NCBI GenBank assembly: GCA_015062305.1
Contig: SUUX01000007.1
Location: forward strand, 1 to 64,000
Source: Alphaproteobacteria bacterium
GTDB taxonomy: Bacteria; Pseudomonadota; Alphaproteobacteria; RF32; CAG-239
Direction: 5' to 3'
DNA length: 64,000 nt
Both the position numbers and the translations under genes were made by a program. The notes beneath the pieces are model-generated. The model had not been told where the DNA came from, searched no databases, and saw only the letters and a program-made list of their open reading frames with translations. Below, piece after piece: positions 14,807 through 23,983 of this stretch. The number at the start of each line of letters is the position of its first letter. Within the stretch, counting starts at the first letter, position 1.

Positions 14807-15463
14807 CTATATCAAAATGTTTATTAAAAAACGAGATGTGTTAATTATGTATGCTCCCAATGGGTTGAAATCTAAGCCAAAATAGCGAGTGAACGCCGGC
14901 AATATAAATGCAATGATAATTATAAACATGGTGCCATATTTGTCGGCATTTAGAAAATTTATTATCTTGGGGTTGGTAGACCATCCGAGCAAAATTTTGG
15001 AACCGTCCAAAGGAGGAAATGGCAGGGCATTGAATACGGCCAGAACAATATTGAATATGACCATATTCATGAAAAACAAACTAAGAATTCCGTTGGTTAG
15101 TTGATGCGGTATCTGTTGTACCAAAGGTAGTAACAAGGCAGAAATAATGGCTAAGGCAATGTTGGTTATGATACCCGCAGATGCAACAATTAAGATATCT
15201 CTTTTGTAATTTTTGAGGTTGTTGTAGTTGACGGGAACCGGTTTGGCCCAACCAAAAACAAAGCCTGTTTTGGATAAGAGTAATAAAGATGGAATTATTA
15301 TTGTGCCAAATAAATCTATGTGCCGAATTGGGTTGAATGATAGTCTTTTTTGTAGGTAGGCAGTGTTATCACCGCAACGTTTGGCCGCATAACCATGGGC
15401 AATTTCATGGAGTAAGATTGCAATGATTATGGGCACAAAGTTGACGATGATGCTTATTATCAT
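14807..15463 (-). CDS. M50-family site-2-type membrane protease
   Basis: A 218-residue polytopic membrane protein. The zinc motif HEIAH (residues 19-23) lies in the first helix and NALPFPPLDG, carrying the third metal ligand Asp, in a later helix. This is the architecture of compact site-2 proteases without PDZ domains. The substrate is unknown. Its ATG is immediately after the stop of the SPOR gene and its stop is 13 bases from nagZ, so it sits within the operon. Confidence 0.9.
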   Translation of the reverse strand: MIISIIVNFVPIIIAILLHEIAHGYAAKRCGDNTAYLQKRLSFNPIRHIDLFGTIIIPSLLLLSKTGFVFGWAKPVPVNYNNLKNYKRDILIVASAGIITNIALAIISALLLPLVQQIPHQLTNGILSLFFMNMVIFNIVLAVFNALPFPPLDGSKILLGWSTNPKIINFLNADKYGTMFIIIIAFILPAFTRYFGLDFNPLGAYIINTSRFLINILI

Positions 15464-15464
15464 G

Positions 15465-16394
15465 TTATTTTTTCTTTACAATACAGGTTCCACCAAGAGC
15501 CTTGATGTCTCTGCACAGACTTTCGGCGCCGGCTCTATCTGCAAAGCCTCCGGCTTTGAGGCGATAAAATGTGCCTTTAGAACCGAGGTCTGCGGTTTCA
15601 ACTTCTTTTTGATGGTTTTTAAGAACAGGATATTTTTTACATAAATCATTCCATGCTTTGTCTACAGCCTGTCTGTTGGGGGAAGAAATTAATTGAACTT
15701 GCCAAGGGCCACTGACAACCACTTTGGTTTCTGCTGTTGGAGCAACAGGAGCAGATTCTGGTTGTGGTTTTGGGGCTTCTGTTTTGGGAGCCGAAGTTGG
15801 TTGTGTTTGAGGAGCTTCTTTTATCTCTATGGCTTTTTCAACATTAGTAGATGCGGCCTCTGCAATGGTTATTTCCGGAGCTTGTGGAGCTTCTTGCTTG
15901 ACAACTTGAGGCTCAGCTACTTTTTTGATTTCTTTTGTTTCTTCGGTTTTTATAATTTCTTCGGCCTGATTAATTACCGGAGCAGTCTCTTCAACTGCTG
16001 CAATGGTCGGAAGTTGAGGTTCTTCCGGAGGTGGAAGCAGGTTTTCGACAATGGGTGCAGCTTCTTTTTTCTCGATGATATCATATACCGATTTGTCTTG
16101 ATCTCTGATTTCCATGCCACCAGGTTCTGCCGGCTGAATTTTTACGGCAGTTTGCGGGCGACGAATTACAGGTATATCAACATTTGCTGGATTGTCATAA
16201 CTAGGAGATAAAACAAACCAACCGACAGCAGCAGCTAGTGCAATGCCAGAAACGGTGCCGACAAAAACATTTTTAGAGCGATTAATTTCGTTTTTTCTTT
16301 CTTCAAAGGTTTCTGCAGGCTCGTTGCTTAGGTTTTGGCGAAATTCATCCAGAAAACCATCATTGTTTTTGTTGCTGTCAAAATCTGCAAACAT
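15465..16394 (-). CDS. SPOR-domain cell-division-associated protein
   Basis: A 309-residue bitopic membrane protein: cytoplasmic N-terminus, one membrane helix at about residues 47-64 (VFVGTVSGIALAAAVGWFVL), a long Pro/Glu/Ala-rich periplasmic linker, and a C-terminal SPOR domain (about 228-306) beginning GPWQVQLISSPNR and ending GGTCIVKKK. SPOR domains bind denuded peptidoglycan at the septum. The gene sits between dgt and nagZ as in other alphaproteobacteria, but argS is absent. Confidence 0.88.
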   Translation of the reverse strand: MFADFDSNKNNDGFLDEFRQNLSNEPAETFEERKNEINRSKNVFVGTVSGIALAAAVGWFVLSPSYDNPANVDIPVIRRPQTAVKIQPAEPGGMEIRDQDKSVYDIIEKKEAAPIVENLLPPPEEPQLPTIAAVEETAPVINQAEEIIKTEETKEIKKVAEPQVVKQEAPQAPEITIAEAASTNVEKAIEIKEAPQTQPTSAPKTEAPKPQPESAPVAPTAETKVVVSGPWQVQLISSPNRQAVDKAWNDLCKKYPVLKNHQKEVETADLGSKGTFYRLKAGGFADRAGAESLCRDIKALGGTCIVKKK

Positions 16395-16472
16395 GATAAT
16401 TGCTCCTTGTTAAATCTGTTTGTATTTTCTACATTTTATAAAGAAATGTTTTATAATAAATTAACAAAAATC

Positions 16473-17627
16473 TTAAAATCTTTGGTAAGCATCAAAAAGT
16501 TTGCGGTGTTCATTTAGAGCCATCATGTCGGTCATGTTGGCTATGTATGTGCAGATGATTTCTGCTTTGGCTCTGTCCTTGATGTTGGAATATATTTGTG
16601 AGCGTATTGGTTGGGGCAGTAAGTGGTGGTCATTCATGAAAATGTTGAACAACTCTTCTACTATTTTTTGAGATTTCATATCCATACGGGCGATTGGAGT
16701 GATTGTATAAAAACGCTCAGTTAAAAAATGATGTAACTGAATAATGTTGTTGTGCATTTGTGCAGAGAAATCTGCAGTGAAACTATTTTGTTTGCGTACA
16801 TCTTGAGCTGTTTGAATGGAACGTTTTTGGATGTTTGATTTGGTGTTGTTTAGAAGATCAAAAACCATGTCTGCAATTAGACGGCGTGTTATGGCATATA
16901 TGCGAATGTTATCTGGACAAGATGGATTTTGTGTATCAAATTCGTTGATGATATTAGCAATAAAAGGCAATGATTTTAATTCTTCTATGCTAAAGAAACC
17001 TGCTCTGAAACCATCATCAATATCGTGGTTGTTATAGGCAATATCATCGGCAAAAGATGCAATCTGAGATTCTAGTGATGAATAATGTTTTAGGTCTAAA
17101 TCAAATTTTTGGTTGAATTCTTTGAGATATTCATTGTTGATTTGGGTGATTGGACCATTATGTTTGACTGTGCCTTCTAGTGTTTCCCATGTTAGATTCA
17201 GGCCTTCAAACTGCGGATAGTGCATTTCTAGTTTGGTCATTATTTTTAGAGAGTTTATATTATGATCAAAACCGCCATATTTTTTCATTGAAATGTTGAG
17301 GGCGCGCTCTCCGGCATGTCCGAATGGGGGATGACCAAGATCGTGTGCTAGAGCAATGGCCTCGCCTAATTCTTCATTCAAATTTAAATTTTTGCACAAG
17401 GTGCGAGTGATTTGAGCAACTTCTATGCTGTGAGTGAGGCGAGTGCGAAAATTTTTGCCTTCGTGGTATGCGAAGACTTGTGTTTTGCCATCTAAGCGCC
17501 TAAAAGCAGAAGAGTGAATAAGGCGGTCTCTGTCTCTTTGAAAGGGAGAACGAATGATGTTGGTGAAGTCTGGGTATAGGCGCCCACGGCTATTTTGGTC
17601 TGAAGAGGCATAAGTTGCTAAGGTCAT
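16473..17627 (-). CDS. dgt: dGTP triphosphohydrolase-like HD protein
   Basis: A 384-residue enzyme hydrolysing dNTPs to nucleoside and triphosphate. The HD-domain metal ligands are visible in RTRLTHSIEV, in AHDLGHPPFGHAG and in a downstream ADDIAYNNHDIDD segment. The start at ATG 17627 (MTLATYAS) was preferred to an in-frame TTG at 17645, because homologues begin near the YA-S-RGR segment and neither site has a strong ribosome binding site. It is divergent from xth and heads the SPOR - M50 - nagZ group after an 80-base gap. Confidence 0.92.
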   Translation of the reverse strand: MTLATYASSDQNSRGRLYPDFTNIIRSPFQRDRDRLIHSSAFRRLDGKTQVFAYHEGKNFRTRLTHSIEVAQITRTLCKNLNLNEELGEAIALAHDLGHPPFGHAGERALNISMKKYGGFDHNINSLKIMTKLEMHYPQFEGLNLTWETLEGTVKHNGPITQINNEYLKEFNQKFDLDLKHYSSLESQIASFADDIAYNNHDIDDGFRAGFFSIEELKSLPFIANIINEFDTQNPSCPDNIRIYAITRRLIADMVFDLLNNTKSNIQKRSIQTAQDVRKQNSFTADFSAQMHNNIIQLHHFLTERFYTITPIARMDMKSQKIVEELFNIFMNDHHLLPQPIRSQIYSNIKDRAKAEIICTYIANMTDMMALNEHRKLFDAYQRF

Positions 17628-17697
17628 GAATTTTTTCACTTTCAATAGTTATATTTTTGTTATAGTCTATATCTATTATCATAATAAAGGGTTAATA

Positions 17698-18501
17698 ATG
17701 AAAATAGCAACTTATAATGTGAACTCGATTAATGCAAGATTGGAAAATTTGCAAAAATGGCTGGTTCAAGAAAAACCAGATGTTGTGTTGTTGCAAGAAA
17801 TTAAGTGTGAATTTAATGATTTTCCATTTTTTGATTTGCAAGCAATCGGTTACGAAGCGAAAGTTTTGGGGCAAAAAAGTTATAATGGAGTGGCGGTATT
17901 AAGTCGAAATAAATTGAAAGTGATAGCTGAGAATTTGCCCAATTTTGAAGATGTTCAAGCAAGATATTTGGAGGTGGAAACCGAAGTTAATGGTTTGAGG
18001 TGTAGGTTGGCTTCTATATATTTGCCGAATGGGAATCCTCCTTATAATAACCCAGATGATGATAGTAGATATGAGTATAAACTGAAATGGATGGAGGCTT
18101 TGTATAAGCGAGCGTCAGCTTTGTTGGAGCTTAAAATGCCGGTGATATTAGGGGGCGATTTTAATGTGATTTTGACAGATGCAGATGTATATGCTCCAGA
18201 TGAATATCGAAAAAATGCACTGTTTAGAATAGAGGCTAGGCAAAGGTTGAGAGCATTGATGAATTTGGGTTATTATGATGCGTTCAGATATTTACACAGA
18301 AGCAAAAGCGGGTATACATTTTGGGATTATGCCGGAGGAGCTTTGCAAAATGATATGGGAATGCGAATCGATTATTTGTTGCTTTCTCCTTTTGCTGCAG
18401 ATTTGTTGCAAGATTGTGAAGTATATATGGATCCAAGGAGGGACGATAAGCCGTCTGATCATACTGTATTAATGGCAAAACTGAGAGAAAAAAATGAATA
18501 G
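17698..18501 (+). CDS. xth: exodeoxyribonuclease III
   Basis: A 267-residue AP endonuclease / 3'-5' exonuclease of base-excision repair. Motifs include MKIATYNVNSINAR at the start, LLQEIKC (metal ligand Glu34), GGDFNV with its Asp-Asn pair, and PSDHTVLM with the catalytic His near the C-terminus. The start at 17698 has AAGGGTT upstream; the longer frame from 17626 would add an unrelated hydrophobic leader. The stop overlaps the start of the S41 protease gene by 8 bases. Confidence 0.93.
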   Translation: MKIATYNVNSINARLENLQKWLVQEKPDVVLLQEIKCEFNDFPFFDLQAIGYEAKVLGQKSYNGVAVLSRNKLKVIAENLPNFEDVQARYLEVETEVNGLRCRLASIYLPNGNPPYNNPDDDSRYEYKLKWMEALYKRASALLELKMPVILGGDFNVILTDADVYAPDEYRKNALFRIEARQRLRALMNLGYYDAFRYLHRSKSGYTFWDYAGGALQNDMGMRIDYLLLSPFAADLLQDCEVYMDPRRDDKPSDHTVLMAKLREKNE

Positions 18502-19582
18502 ATTGTTGTTGGCATTGTTTTTGTGTGTAGGAATCGTTAAAATATCTGTAGCGGCAGATGAGGATGTGTTGAAGGTTTTATATGCAAGCATTGGGGAGCA
18601 AAGTGCAAATGAAATTGCGCCATCTTATACTGCGATGGCGTTTTTGAAAAACATTCAGGAATTGGATGGAAATTTGCGAGTGGCAAATGATGATGATAAG
18701 ATAAGTCTTTATTATAAAGGTATTTTGGTGAAAAGTTTGCGCAAGCCACAAGATGAAAATCCGGAAAGCTGGGCAAATATAAGTGGTGAAATTTTGGATT
18801 TAGCGTATAAAAAATCAGCAAAAGCCAGAAACATGGATTTTGAGGCCGTAGACATTATATTGAATAAGGCGGTGAAAAGCTTGGGCAAAGATACCAAATA
18901 TTACCCGTCATTGGTTGATGATGGTCGGGTTAAACATCGTAGACATTTTTCTGCAAGGGTTGAAGATGATATTCTTTGGGTAAAAATAGGTGCGTTTAAT
19001 AATTTTACAAAAGAGGAATTTGCTAAAGCGTTGGTTGATAATGTGACTGCTAAATCTTTGATTTTGGACTTGCGTTCTTCTCCGGGAGGGAATTTGACTG
19101 TTGCAATAGAGGTGGCAGACTTGTTTTTGGATGAAGGAATTGTAATATCAACAAGAGGTAGAGATAAAGAGAAAGTGGTATATTATAATTCAAAAGATGG
19201 AGATGCGTGGGAAGGTAAGCCAATTGTGGTTTTGGTAGATGGCGATACAGCATCTGCCGCAGAAGTGCTGGCTGTAGCTTTGCAAGAGCAGAGCAGGGCT
19301 AAAATTGTGGGGACAAAGACTGTTGGAAAAGGCTCTATTCAGAATTTGATAAGATTGCCAAATAGAGCAACGTTGGCAATTACGAATGCATATTTTTATA
19401 CTCCATCTGGAGAAAAACTGGATGAAAAAGGGGTGATTCCTGATTTTTGCACCTTCGAAATGCCCGAAAGTAAAGATGTTTTGAGGATAATTGAGGCCGG
19501 AAAAGATGCTGCTTGTGGGCGAGAAGGGCGTGAAAATGGGGCTTTGGAGCCGGAAATTGCAAAAGAATTGCTGAAAATATAA
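18494..19582 (+). CDS. S41-family (C-terminal processing type) periplasmic protease
   Basis: A 362-residue exported serine protease with a signal peptide cleaved after SVAA. A PDZ-like region is reduced or absent. The core includes LILDLRSSPGGNL near residue 190, DGDTASAAEVLA with the catalytic Ser near 255, and KTVGKGSIQ with the catalytic Lys near 278. The C-terminus DEKGVIPDF is standard. It is shorter than typical CtpA. Overlap with xth suggests co-transcription without an obvious functional link. Confidence 0.88.
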   Translation: MNRLLLALFLCVGIVKISVAADEDVLKVLYASIGEQSANEIAPSYTAMAFLKNIQELDGNLRVANDDDKISLYYKGILVKSLRKPQDENPESWANISGEILDLAYKKSAKARNMDFEAVDIILNKAVKSLGKDTKYYPSLVDDGRVKHRRHFSARVEDDILWVKIGAFNNFTKEEFAKALVDNVTAKSLILDLRSSPGGNLTVAIEVADLFLDEGIVISTRGRDKEKVVYYNSKDGDAWEGKPIVVLVDGDTASAAEVLAVALQEQSRAKIVGTKTVGKGSIQNLIRLPNRATLAITNAYFYTPSGEKLDEKGVIPDFCTFEMPESKDVLRIIEAGKDAACGREGRENGALEPEIAKELLKI

Positions 19583-19600
19583 ATATTTTGCAAAATGTTG

Positions 19601-19628
19601 TTGACAGAGCTATAAAAAAATGTATATT
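19601..19628 (+). promoter_or_regulatory. rpmG promoter
   Basis: TTGACA at 19601-19606 and TATATT at 19623-19628, spacing 16, located 46 bases before the rpmG start. Confidence 0.75.
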
Positions 19629-19673
19629 ACGCCTAAATGTTTTAAATCTTAATGTTAACAAGAGTGTATAACT

Positions 19674-19841
19674 ATGGCAAAAGCAGTAAAAGTTAAAATT
19701 AAATTGGAAAGTACAGCTGGTACCGGTACATTTTATCTTGCAGAGAAAAATCCAAGAACTCATCCTGAGAAGTTGACTTTGAAAAAATATGATAAAAAGT
19801 CAAAGAAACATGAAGAGTTTGTAGAGAAGAAACTCAAGTAA
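19674..19841 (+). CDS. rpmG: 50S ribosomal protein L33
   Basis: A 55-residue basic protein beginning MAKAVKVKIKLEST and containing FYLAEKNPRTHPEKLTLKKYD, the L33 signature. It lacks the zinc-binding cysteines, so it is the C-minus form usual in proteobacteria. It is monocistronic with its own promoter and a terminator that overlaps the end of the convergent xerC gene. It is too short for many ORF callers. Confidence 0.96.
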   Translation: MAKAVKVKIKLESTAGTGTFYLAEKNPRTHPEKLTLKKYDKKSKKHEEFVEKKLK

Positions 19842-19857
19842 GATATTTTAGTATTTT

Positions 19858-19890
19858 GAAAGCCGGCTGTTTAGTCGGCTTTCTTTTTTT
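19858..19890. terminator. terminator shared by rpmG and xerC
   Basis: AAAGCCGGC-TGTTTA-GTCGGCTTTC followed by seven T. It overlaps the last codons of xerC on the opposite strand. Confidence 0.8.
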
Positions 19891-20821
19891 CTAAAGGATG
19901 TGCTTGATTATATTCTTTTTGCAGCATTTCGATTTGAACATCGGTGTAGCGCTGGGTTGTGGATAGGGACGCATGACCCAGAAGCTCTTGAATAGAACGA
20001 AGATCTGTCCCGTTTGCTAAAAGGTGAGTGGCGTAAGAATGGCGCAAGGCATGGGGTGTCAAATTGTCGGAAAGGCCCAAATGACCACGAATTTTTTCTA
20101 AAGTCCTTTGTATGATACGAGGACTGATACGCTCGCCTCTTGCTCCTAAAAACAAGGGTTCTCCTTGTTTGATATCAAAGGGGCAAGCCTTTAGGTATGC
20201 TTTTATTTTTTCTTTGATAATTGGAAGGAGGGGCACTAAACGTTCTTTGTTGCCTTTGCCTTTTATTTTGAGGAAGTTGTTATGGTTGATATCACCTTTG
20301 TTGAGGGAAAGGGCTTCAGAAATTCGCAAACCGCATCCGTATAATATTGTTAAAATGGCGACATCTCTAAGCCCTTGCCACTCTTTTTTGGAAAAATCTT
20401 TTGCAATGTCTAAGACATTTAGGGTTTCTGCAACATCAAAGGCTTTGGGTAAAGATTTTGCTTTTTTAGGAGTTGAAATTATTTGAATGGCAGTGTTTTC
20501 GGCATATTGGTTGTTTGCAAGCCACCTGTAAAAGCTTTTGATGGTTGAGATTTCTCTGCTGAGAGTGGTTTTTTCTATATGTTTTTCGGCTCTATGGCTT
20601 AAGAATGAGCGAAATAAACGTATATTTGCATTTTTGATATCTTCTAAGTTTGCAGGATGGTGTAGATGTTCATTTAGAAAATGGCAAAAAATGGCCATGT
20701 CTCGAGCGTAGCCGTCAATTGTGTGAAGAGAATATCGTCTTTCGTCTCGCAGCCAAGTTTGCCAGCGGGAAATAAGTTTTTTTATCTCATCAGAGGCCAT
20801 GTATTTAATTTCTTGTTTCAT
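19871..20821 (-). CDS. xerC: tyrosine recombinase (chromosome dimer resolution)
   Basis: A 316-residue site-specific recombinase. Residues 15-105 form the SAM-like N-terminal domain. The catalytic set is complete: Arg166 in CGLRISEAL, Lys188 in IKGKGNKERLVPL, His257-Arg260 in HALRHSYATH, His283 in LGHASLS and nucleophile Tyr292. The length and position next to priA favour the housekeeping XerC rather than a mobile-element integrase; XerD cannot be fully excluded. A second possible start is Met8. Confidence 0.9.
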   Translation of the reverse strand: MKQEIKYMASDEIKKLISRWQTWLRDERRYSLHTIDGYARDMAIFCHFLNEHLHHPANLEDIKNANIRLFRSFLSHRAEKHIEKTTLSREISTIKSFYRWLANNQYAENTAIQIISTPKKAKSLPKAFDVAETLNVLDIAKDFSKKEWQGLRDVAILTILYGCGLRISEALSLNKGDINHNNFLKIKGKGNKERLVPLLPIIKEKIKAYLKACPFDIKQGEPLFLGARGERISPRIIQRTLEKIRGHLGLSDNLTPHALRHSYATHLLANGTDLRSIQELLGHASLSTTQRYTDVQIEMLQKEYNQAHPLEKKKAD

Positions 20822-20856
20822 AGGTTTTAGTATATCAAATTAAGGTTAATAATTTA

Positions 20857-20885
20857 TTGACAAAATTTCTGAAAAATGATATATT
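20857..20885 (+). promoter_or_regulatory. promoter of the lipoprotein gene
   Basis: TTGACA at 20857-20862 and TATATT at 20880-20885, spacing 17, 39 bases before the start codon. Confidence 0.75.
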
Positions 20886-20923
20886 CGCTATGATTATAAA
20901 TTTTAATAAATAAATAAAAGATT

Positions 20924-21232
20924 ATGAAACAAATTATTTTAATCGTTGCAGCAACGGCCTGTTTGGTTGGTTGTGATGCTAAGGTAATCGTGCAGAAATC
21001 GGATAATATTACTAACGACATGATTGTTGTACACCGTGTTGTTACAAGCGCTTCTGACGAAGCAGGTTGGTTTATTAGAGTTCAGATTCGTGATAAGAGC
21101 GGAGAAGAGCTTCTTGTTGATGCTCGCTACGACCAGATTGGGGATATTAAATATGTCCAACCAGGGGATACCGTTTATTTTAGACGGACTACCAATAATC
21201 CAGAAATCCTTAGAATAGGGTTCAAGGATTAA
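20924..21232 (+). CDS. small lipoprotein
   Basis: A 102-residue protein with a lipoprotein signal: a short hydrophobic leader ending LVGC, lipidated Cys17. The mature part is about 85 residues of alternating strands with no recognised domain (GWFIRVQIRDKSGEELLVDAR). It has its own promoter and terminator. It is divergent from xerC and upstream of priA. Confidence 0.8.
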   Translation: MKQIILIVAATACLVGCDAKVIVQKSDNITNDMIVVHRVVTSASDEAGWFIRVQIRDKSGEELLVDARYDQIGDIKYVQPGDTVYFRRTTNNPEILRIGFKD

Positions 21233-21237
21233 AAAAA

Positions 21238-21270
21238 TGGCTTCAATCGTCGAGATTGAAGCTTTTTTTG
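21238..21270 (+). terminator. terminator of the lipoprotein gene
   Basis: GCTTCAATC-GTCGA-GATTGAAGC followed by seven T, just after the stop codon. Confidence 0.9.
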
Positions 21271-21338
21271 TGGATTTTATTGATTTGGATTTTATTTTGC
21301 GTGAATAAATATTAAGATTAGACGGTGGAAGGAGAAGA

Positions 21339-23513
21339 TTGTTGATTGTAGGGGTTTTGTTGCCATTGCCGTTTAGTGAACCATTTGATTATAAAATTGA
21401 TGGTGATTTTGAGTTGGGCGAAATTGTACGAGTGCCGTTTGGCAAAGAAACCCAGATAGGGGTGGTGTGGAAACTTGGGCAAACCTCAAAGTTGCAAGAA
21501 AGTAAAATTAAATATGTGATGGAAAGAATCAATCTGCCGCCTTTGCATTATGAAATTAGGCAATTTATTGAGTTTGTGGCGAAATATAATATGGCTCCTT
21601 GGGGGTTGGTACTGAAAATGGTTTTGTCAGTACGAGGCGTGTTTGATGATCCGAAAATGAATGTTCTTTATGAATTGTCAGGCAAAAGTTTGACTGAGGC
21701 AAAATTGAAAAATTCTGATGCCAGATGGCGTGTGTTGGATTTTTTGAAAGCAATGCCTTTTACCAGACAAGAGATTGCTGCCGGAGCAGGAGTGGGGCAA
21801 TCGGTGATAAAGACAATGATAGATGCCGGGGTTTTGCGTCCAGTGTTGATTGAGAACAAAAGAGAATTTGCCGAACCGATTGTTGATTATAAAAAAGTTA
21901 AACTAACTTCTGAACAACAATTTGCAGCTGACGATTTGAAAAAGAAAATAGGTAATGGTTTTAGGGCTACTCTGCTAAATGGTGTTACCGGATCCGGAAA
22001 GACAGAAGTTTATTTTGAGGCTGTAGCAGAAGCTATTACACAAGGAAAACAAGTGTTGATTATGGTTCCGGAGATAGGGCTTACTAGTCAGTGGTTGGGT
22101 AGATTTGAACAAAGATTTGGTGTGAAGCCAGCAAAATGGCATTCTGCATTGGGAAATAGAGAAAGAATAGATACTTGGAAAGCGGTGTCTGAAGGGCGTG
22201 CCAGAGTGGTTGTGGGGGCAAGGTCTGCTTTGTTTTTGCCTTTTGCCGATTTGGGGTTGATTGTTGTAGATGAGAGTCATGATCAGTCTTTTAAGCAAGA
22301 AGATGTTGTTAATTATCAGGGGCGAGACATGGCTGTTGCGAGGGCAAAATTTGAGAATATTCCTGTTGTTTTGGCGACAGCAACACCAGATTTGGAAACA
22401 GTGGCAAATGTTGAAGCCGGAAAATATGATGAACTGAAATTACAAAGCAGATATGCCGAAGCATCTTTGCCAGAAATAAAAATAATAGATTTGAAAGCGG
22501 ATAAGCCGTTGAAAGGTTCTTGGGGAACATCTTGGATTTCTCCTACTTTGGTGGAGCAGATAAAGCAAAATCTGGATAAAGGTGAGCAGACGATGCTGTT
22601 TTTGAACCGTAGAGGATATGCTCCTCTGATGATATGTAGAGATTGTGGTTATAAAATACAGTGTCCGCATTGCACAGCTTGGCTGACGGAACATAGAAAG
22701 GCAAAGAAATTAATCTGTCATCACTGTGGTTTTGTAACAGAAACACCTATTTGTTGTCCGGATTGTCATTCTGAATCTGGTTTAACCGCATGCGGTCCAG
22801 GGGTGGAAAGAGTGGCTGAAGAGATGAAATATAGGTTTCCTTTGGCAAGAGTAAAGGTGTTGTCTAGTGATTTTACTACCAATTTTAAAGAAATATATAG
22901 TGTGGTAAAAGAAATGGAAAATGGCGAAATTGATGTTTTGATTGGCACTCAAATTTTAGCAAAAGGGCATCATTTTCCGGCATTGACTTTGGTGGGTATA
23001 ATTGATGCGGATTTGGGTTTGATGGGAAGTGATTTGCGTGCCGGTGAACGAACTTTTCAGCTTTTGTCTCAGGTTTCTGGCAGGGCAGGTAGAGGAGAAA
23101 AGAAAGGTTCGGTGTATGTGCAAACACTGTATCCGGAAAATGCCGTGTTGAAAGCTTTGCTGAAGAATGATGCTAATGAATTTTTGGATTTAGAAAAAAA
23201 ATCTCGCAAAATGTTAAAGATGCCTCCCTATGGAAAGTTGGCTTCTGTGATTGTATCCGGAGTTAATCCGGATAATACACAAAGAGTGGCTCAATGGTTG
23301 GGACAAGCTGCATTTAATGATGCCAAGATATCTACTCTTGGTCCGGCACCGGCACCGATATTTATGCTGCGAAACAAATATCGTTATCGTTTGTTGTTAA
23401 AAACGGCTCCGGATATTCCTATTCAACGGGTTTTGCAAGAGTGGTTATCAAAAGTGAAAGTTCCTGCTACCGTTAGGGTGGAGGTGGATATTGACCCTTA
23501 TTCTTTTTATTAA
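21339..23513 (+). CDS. priA: primosomal replication restart helicase PriA
   Basis: A 724-residue superfamily 2 helicase that reloads replisomes at collapsed forks. After the N-terminal 3'-DNA-binding domain come Walker A GVTGSGKTEVY (near 210), Walker B DESHD, the zinc-binding cysteine cluster (CRDCGYKIQCPHC and CHHCGF...CCPDC) and helicase motifs GTQILAKGHHFP and QVSGRAGR. Start is TTG at 21339, placed 6 bases after AAGGAG; no suitable ATG exists. The order xerC - priA - atpH matches other alphaproteobacteria. Confidence 0.95.
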   Translation: MLIVGVLLPLPFSEPFDYKIDGDFELGEIVRVPFGKETQIGVVWKLGQTSKLQESKIKYVMERINLPPLHYEIRQFIEFVAKYNMAPWGLVLKMVLSVRGVFDDPKMNVLYELSGKSLTEAKLKNSDARWRVLDFLKAMPFTRQEIAAGAGVGQSVIKTMIDAGVLRPVLIENKREFAEPIVDYKKVKLTSEQQFAADDLKKKIGNGFRATLLNGVTGSGKTEVYFEAVAEAITQGKQVLIMVPEIGLTSQWLGRFEQRFGVKPAKWHSALGNRERIDTWKAVSEGRARVVVGARSALFLPFADLGLIVVDESHDQSFKQEDVVNYQGRDMAVARAKFENIPVVLATATPDLETVANVEAGKYDELKLQSRYAEASLPEIKIIDLKADKPLKGSWGTSWISPTLVEQIKQNLDKGEQTMLFLNRRGYAPLMICRDCGYKIQCPHCTAWLTEHRKAKKLICHHCGFVTETPICCPDCHSESGLTACGPGVERVAEEMKYRFPLARVKVLSSDFTTNFKEIYSVVKEMENGEIDVLIGTQILAKGHHFPALTLVGIIDADLGLMGSDLRAGERTFQLLSQVSGRAGRGEKKGSVYVQTLYPENAVLKALLKNDANEFLDLEKKSRKMLKMPPYGKLASVIVSGVNPDNTQRVAQWLGQAAFNDAKISTLGPAPAPIFMLRNKYRYRLLLKTAPDIPIQRVLQEWLSKVKVPATVRVEVDIDPYSFY

Positions 23514-23666
23514 TTTGCTTGTAACAAGTTAATAAATATGATATATTTAAAATGTATTTAATTAAAATGCATATTATTATTCCGTTTTTTCTAGTTGATG
23601 CTTTAGGGCAGATATTCGAATTTATTGGAATAATAAAATTGAAATTTAACCCTAAAAGATAACACT

Positions 23667-23840
23667 ATGAAAAAACTTGGAAAATGGGCGTTTTGCCTAA
23701 GGTGGTTTACGGCCATGTATTTGCTGGTACTCTTTGTACTGGCGTGTGTTGTAGGAATAGCAATAAATGACACTTTCTTTTATATAGGGGGTGCTCTTTT
23801 TGCTCTTGCTGTATTGTCTTGGGCAATACCTAAACACTAA
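23667..23840 (+). CDS. small two-helix membrane protein
   Basis: A 57-residue frame starting MKKLGKWAFCLRWFTAMYLL with two predicted membrane helices separated by a short INDTFFY turn, ending WAIPKH. The stop is followed by a strong terminator, supporting a real transcript. The ribosome binding site is weak (AAAAGATAAC). No family is recognised. It sits in the 470-base interval between priA and the ATP synthase operon, which otherwise shows only AT-rich DNA. Confidence 0.55.
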   Translation: MKKLGKWAFCLRWFTAMYLLVLFVLACVVGIAINDTFFYIGGALFALAVLSWAIPKH

Positions 23841-23864
23841 AGTAACAAAAAAGATTTTGTTGAG

Positions 23865-23897
23865 AAAAGAGAGGTAAAAAAATACCTCTCTTTTTTC
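23865..23897 (+). terminator. terminator before the atp operon
   Basis: AAGAGAGGTA-AAAAAA-TACCTCTCTT plus a T run. It separates the small membrane protein gene from atpH. Confidence 0.85.
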
Positions 23898-23983
23898 TTT
23901 GGGTAATAATTTGCTTATTAATAAAAAAGAAACTAATTTTCTGGTATGTTACTTCTAGTTTTAAAAGGAAAGACAAGAGAATC

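Noticed and set aside
19871..20821. Tyrosine recombinase as a mobile-element integrase
   Set aside because: Length, complete XerC-type motifs and position beside rpmG and priA point to the housekeeping enzyme; no att site or cargo genes are adjacent.
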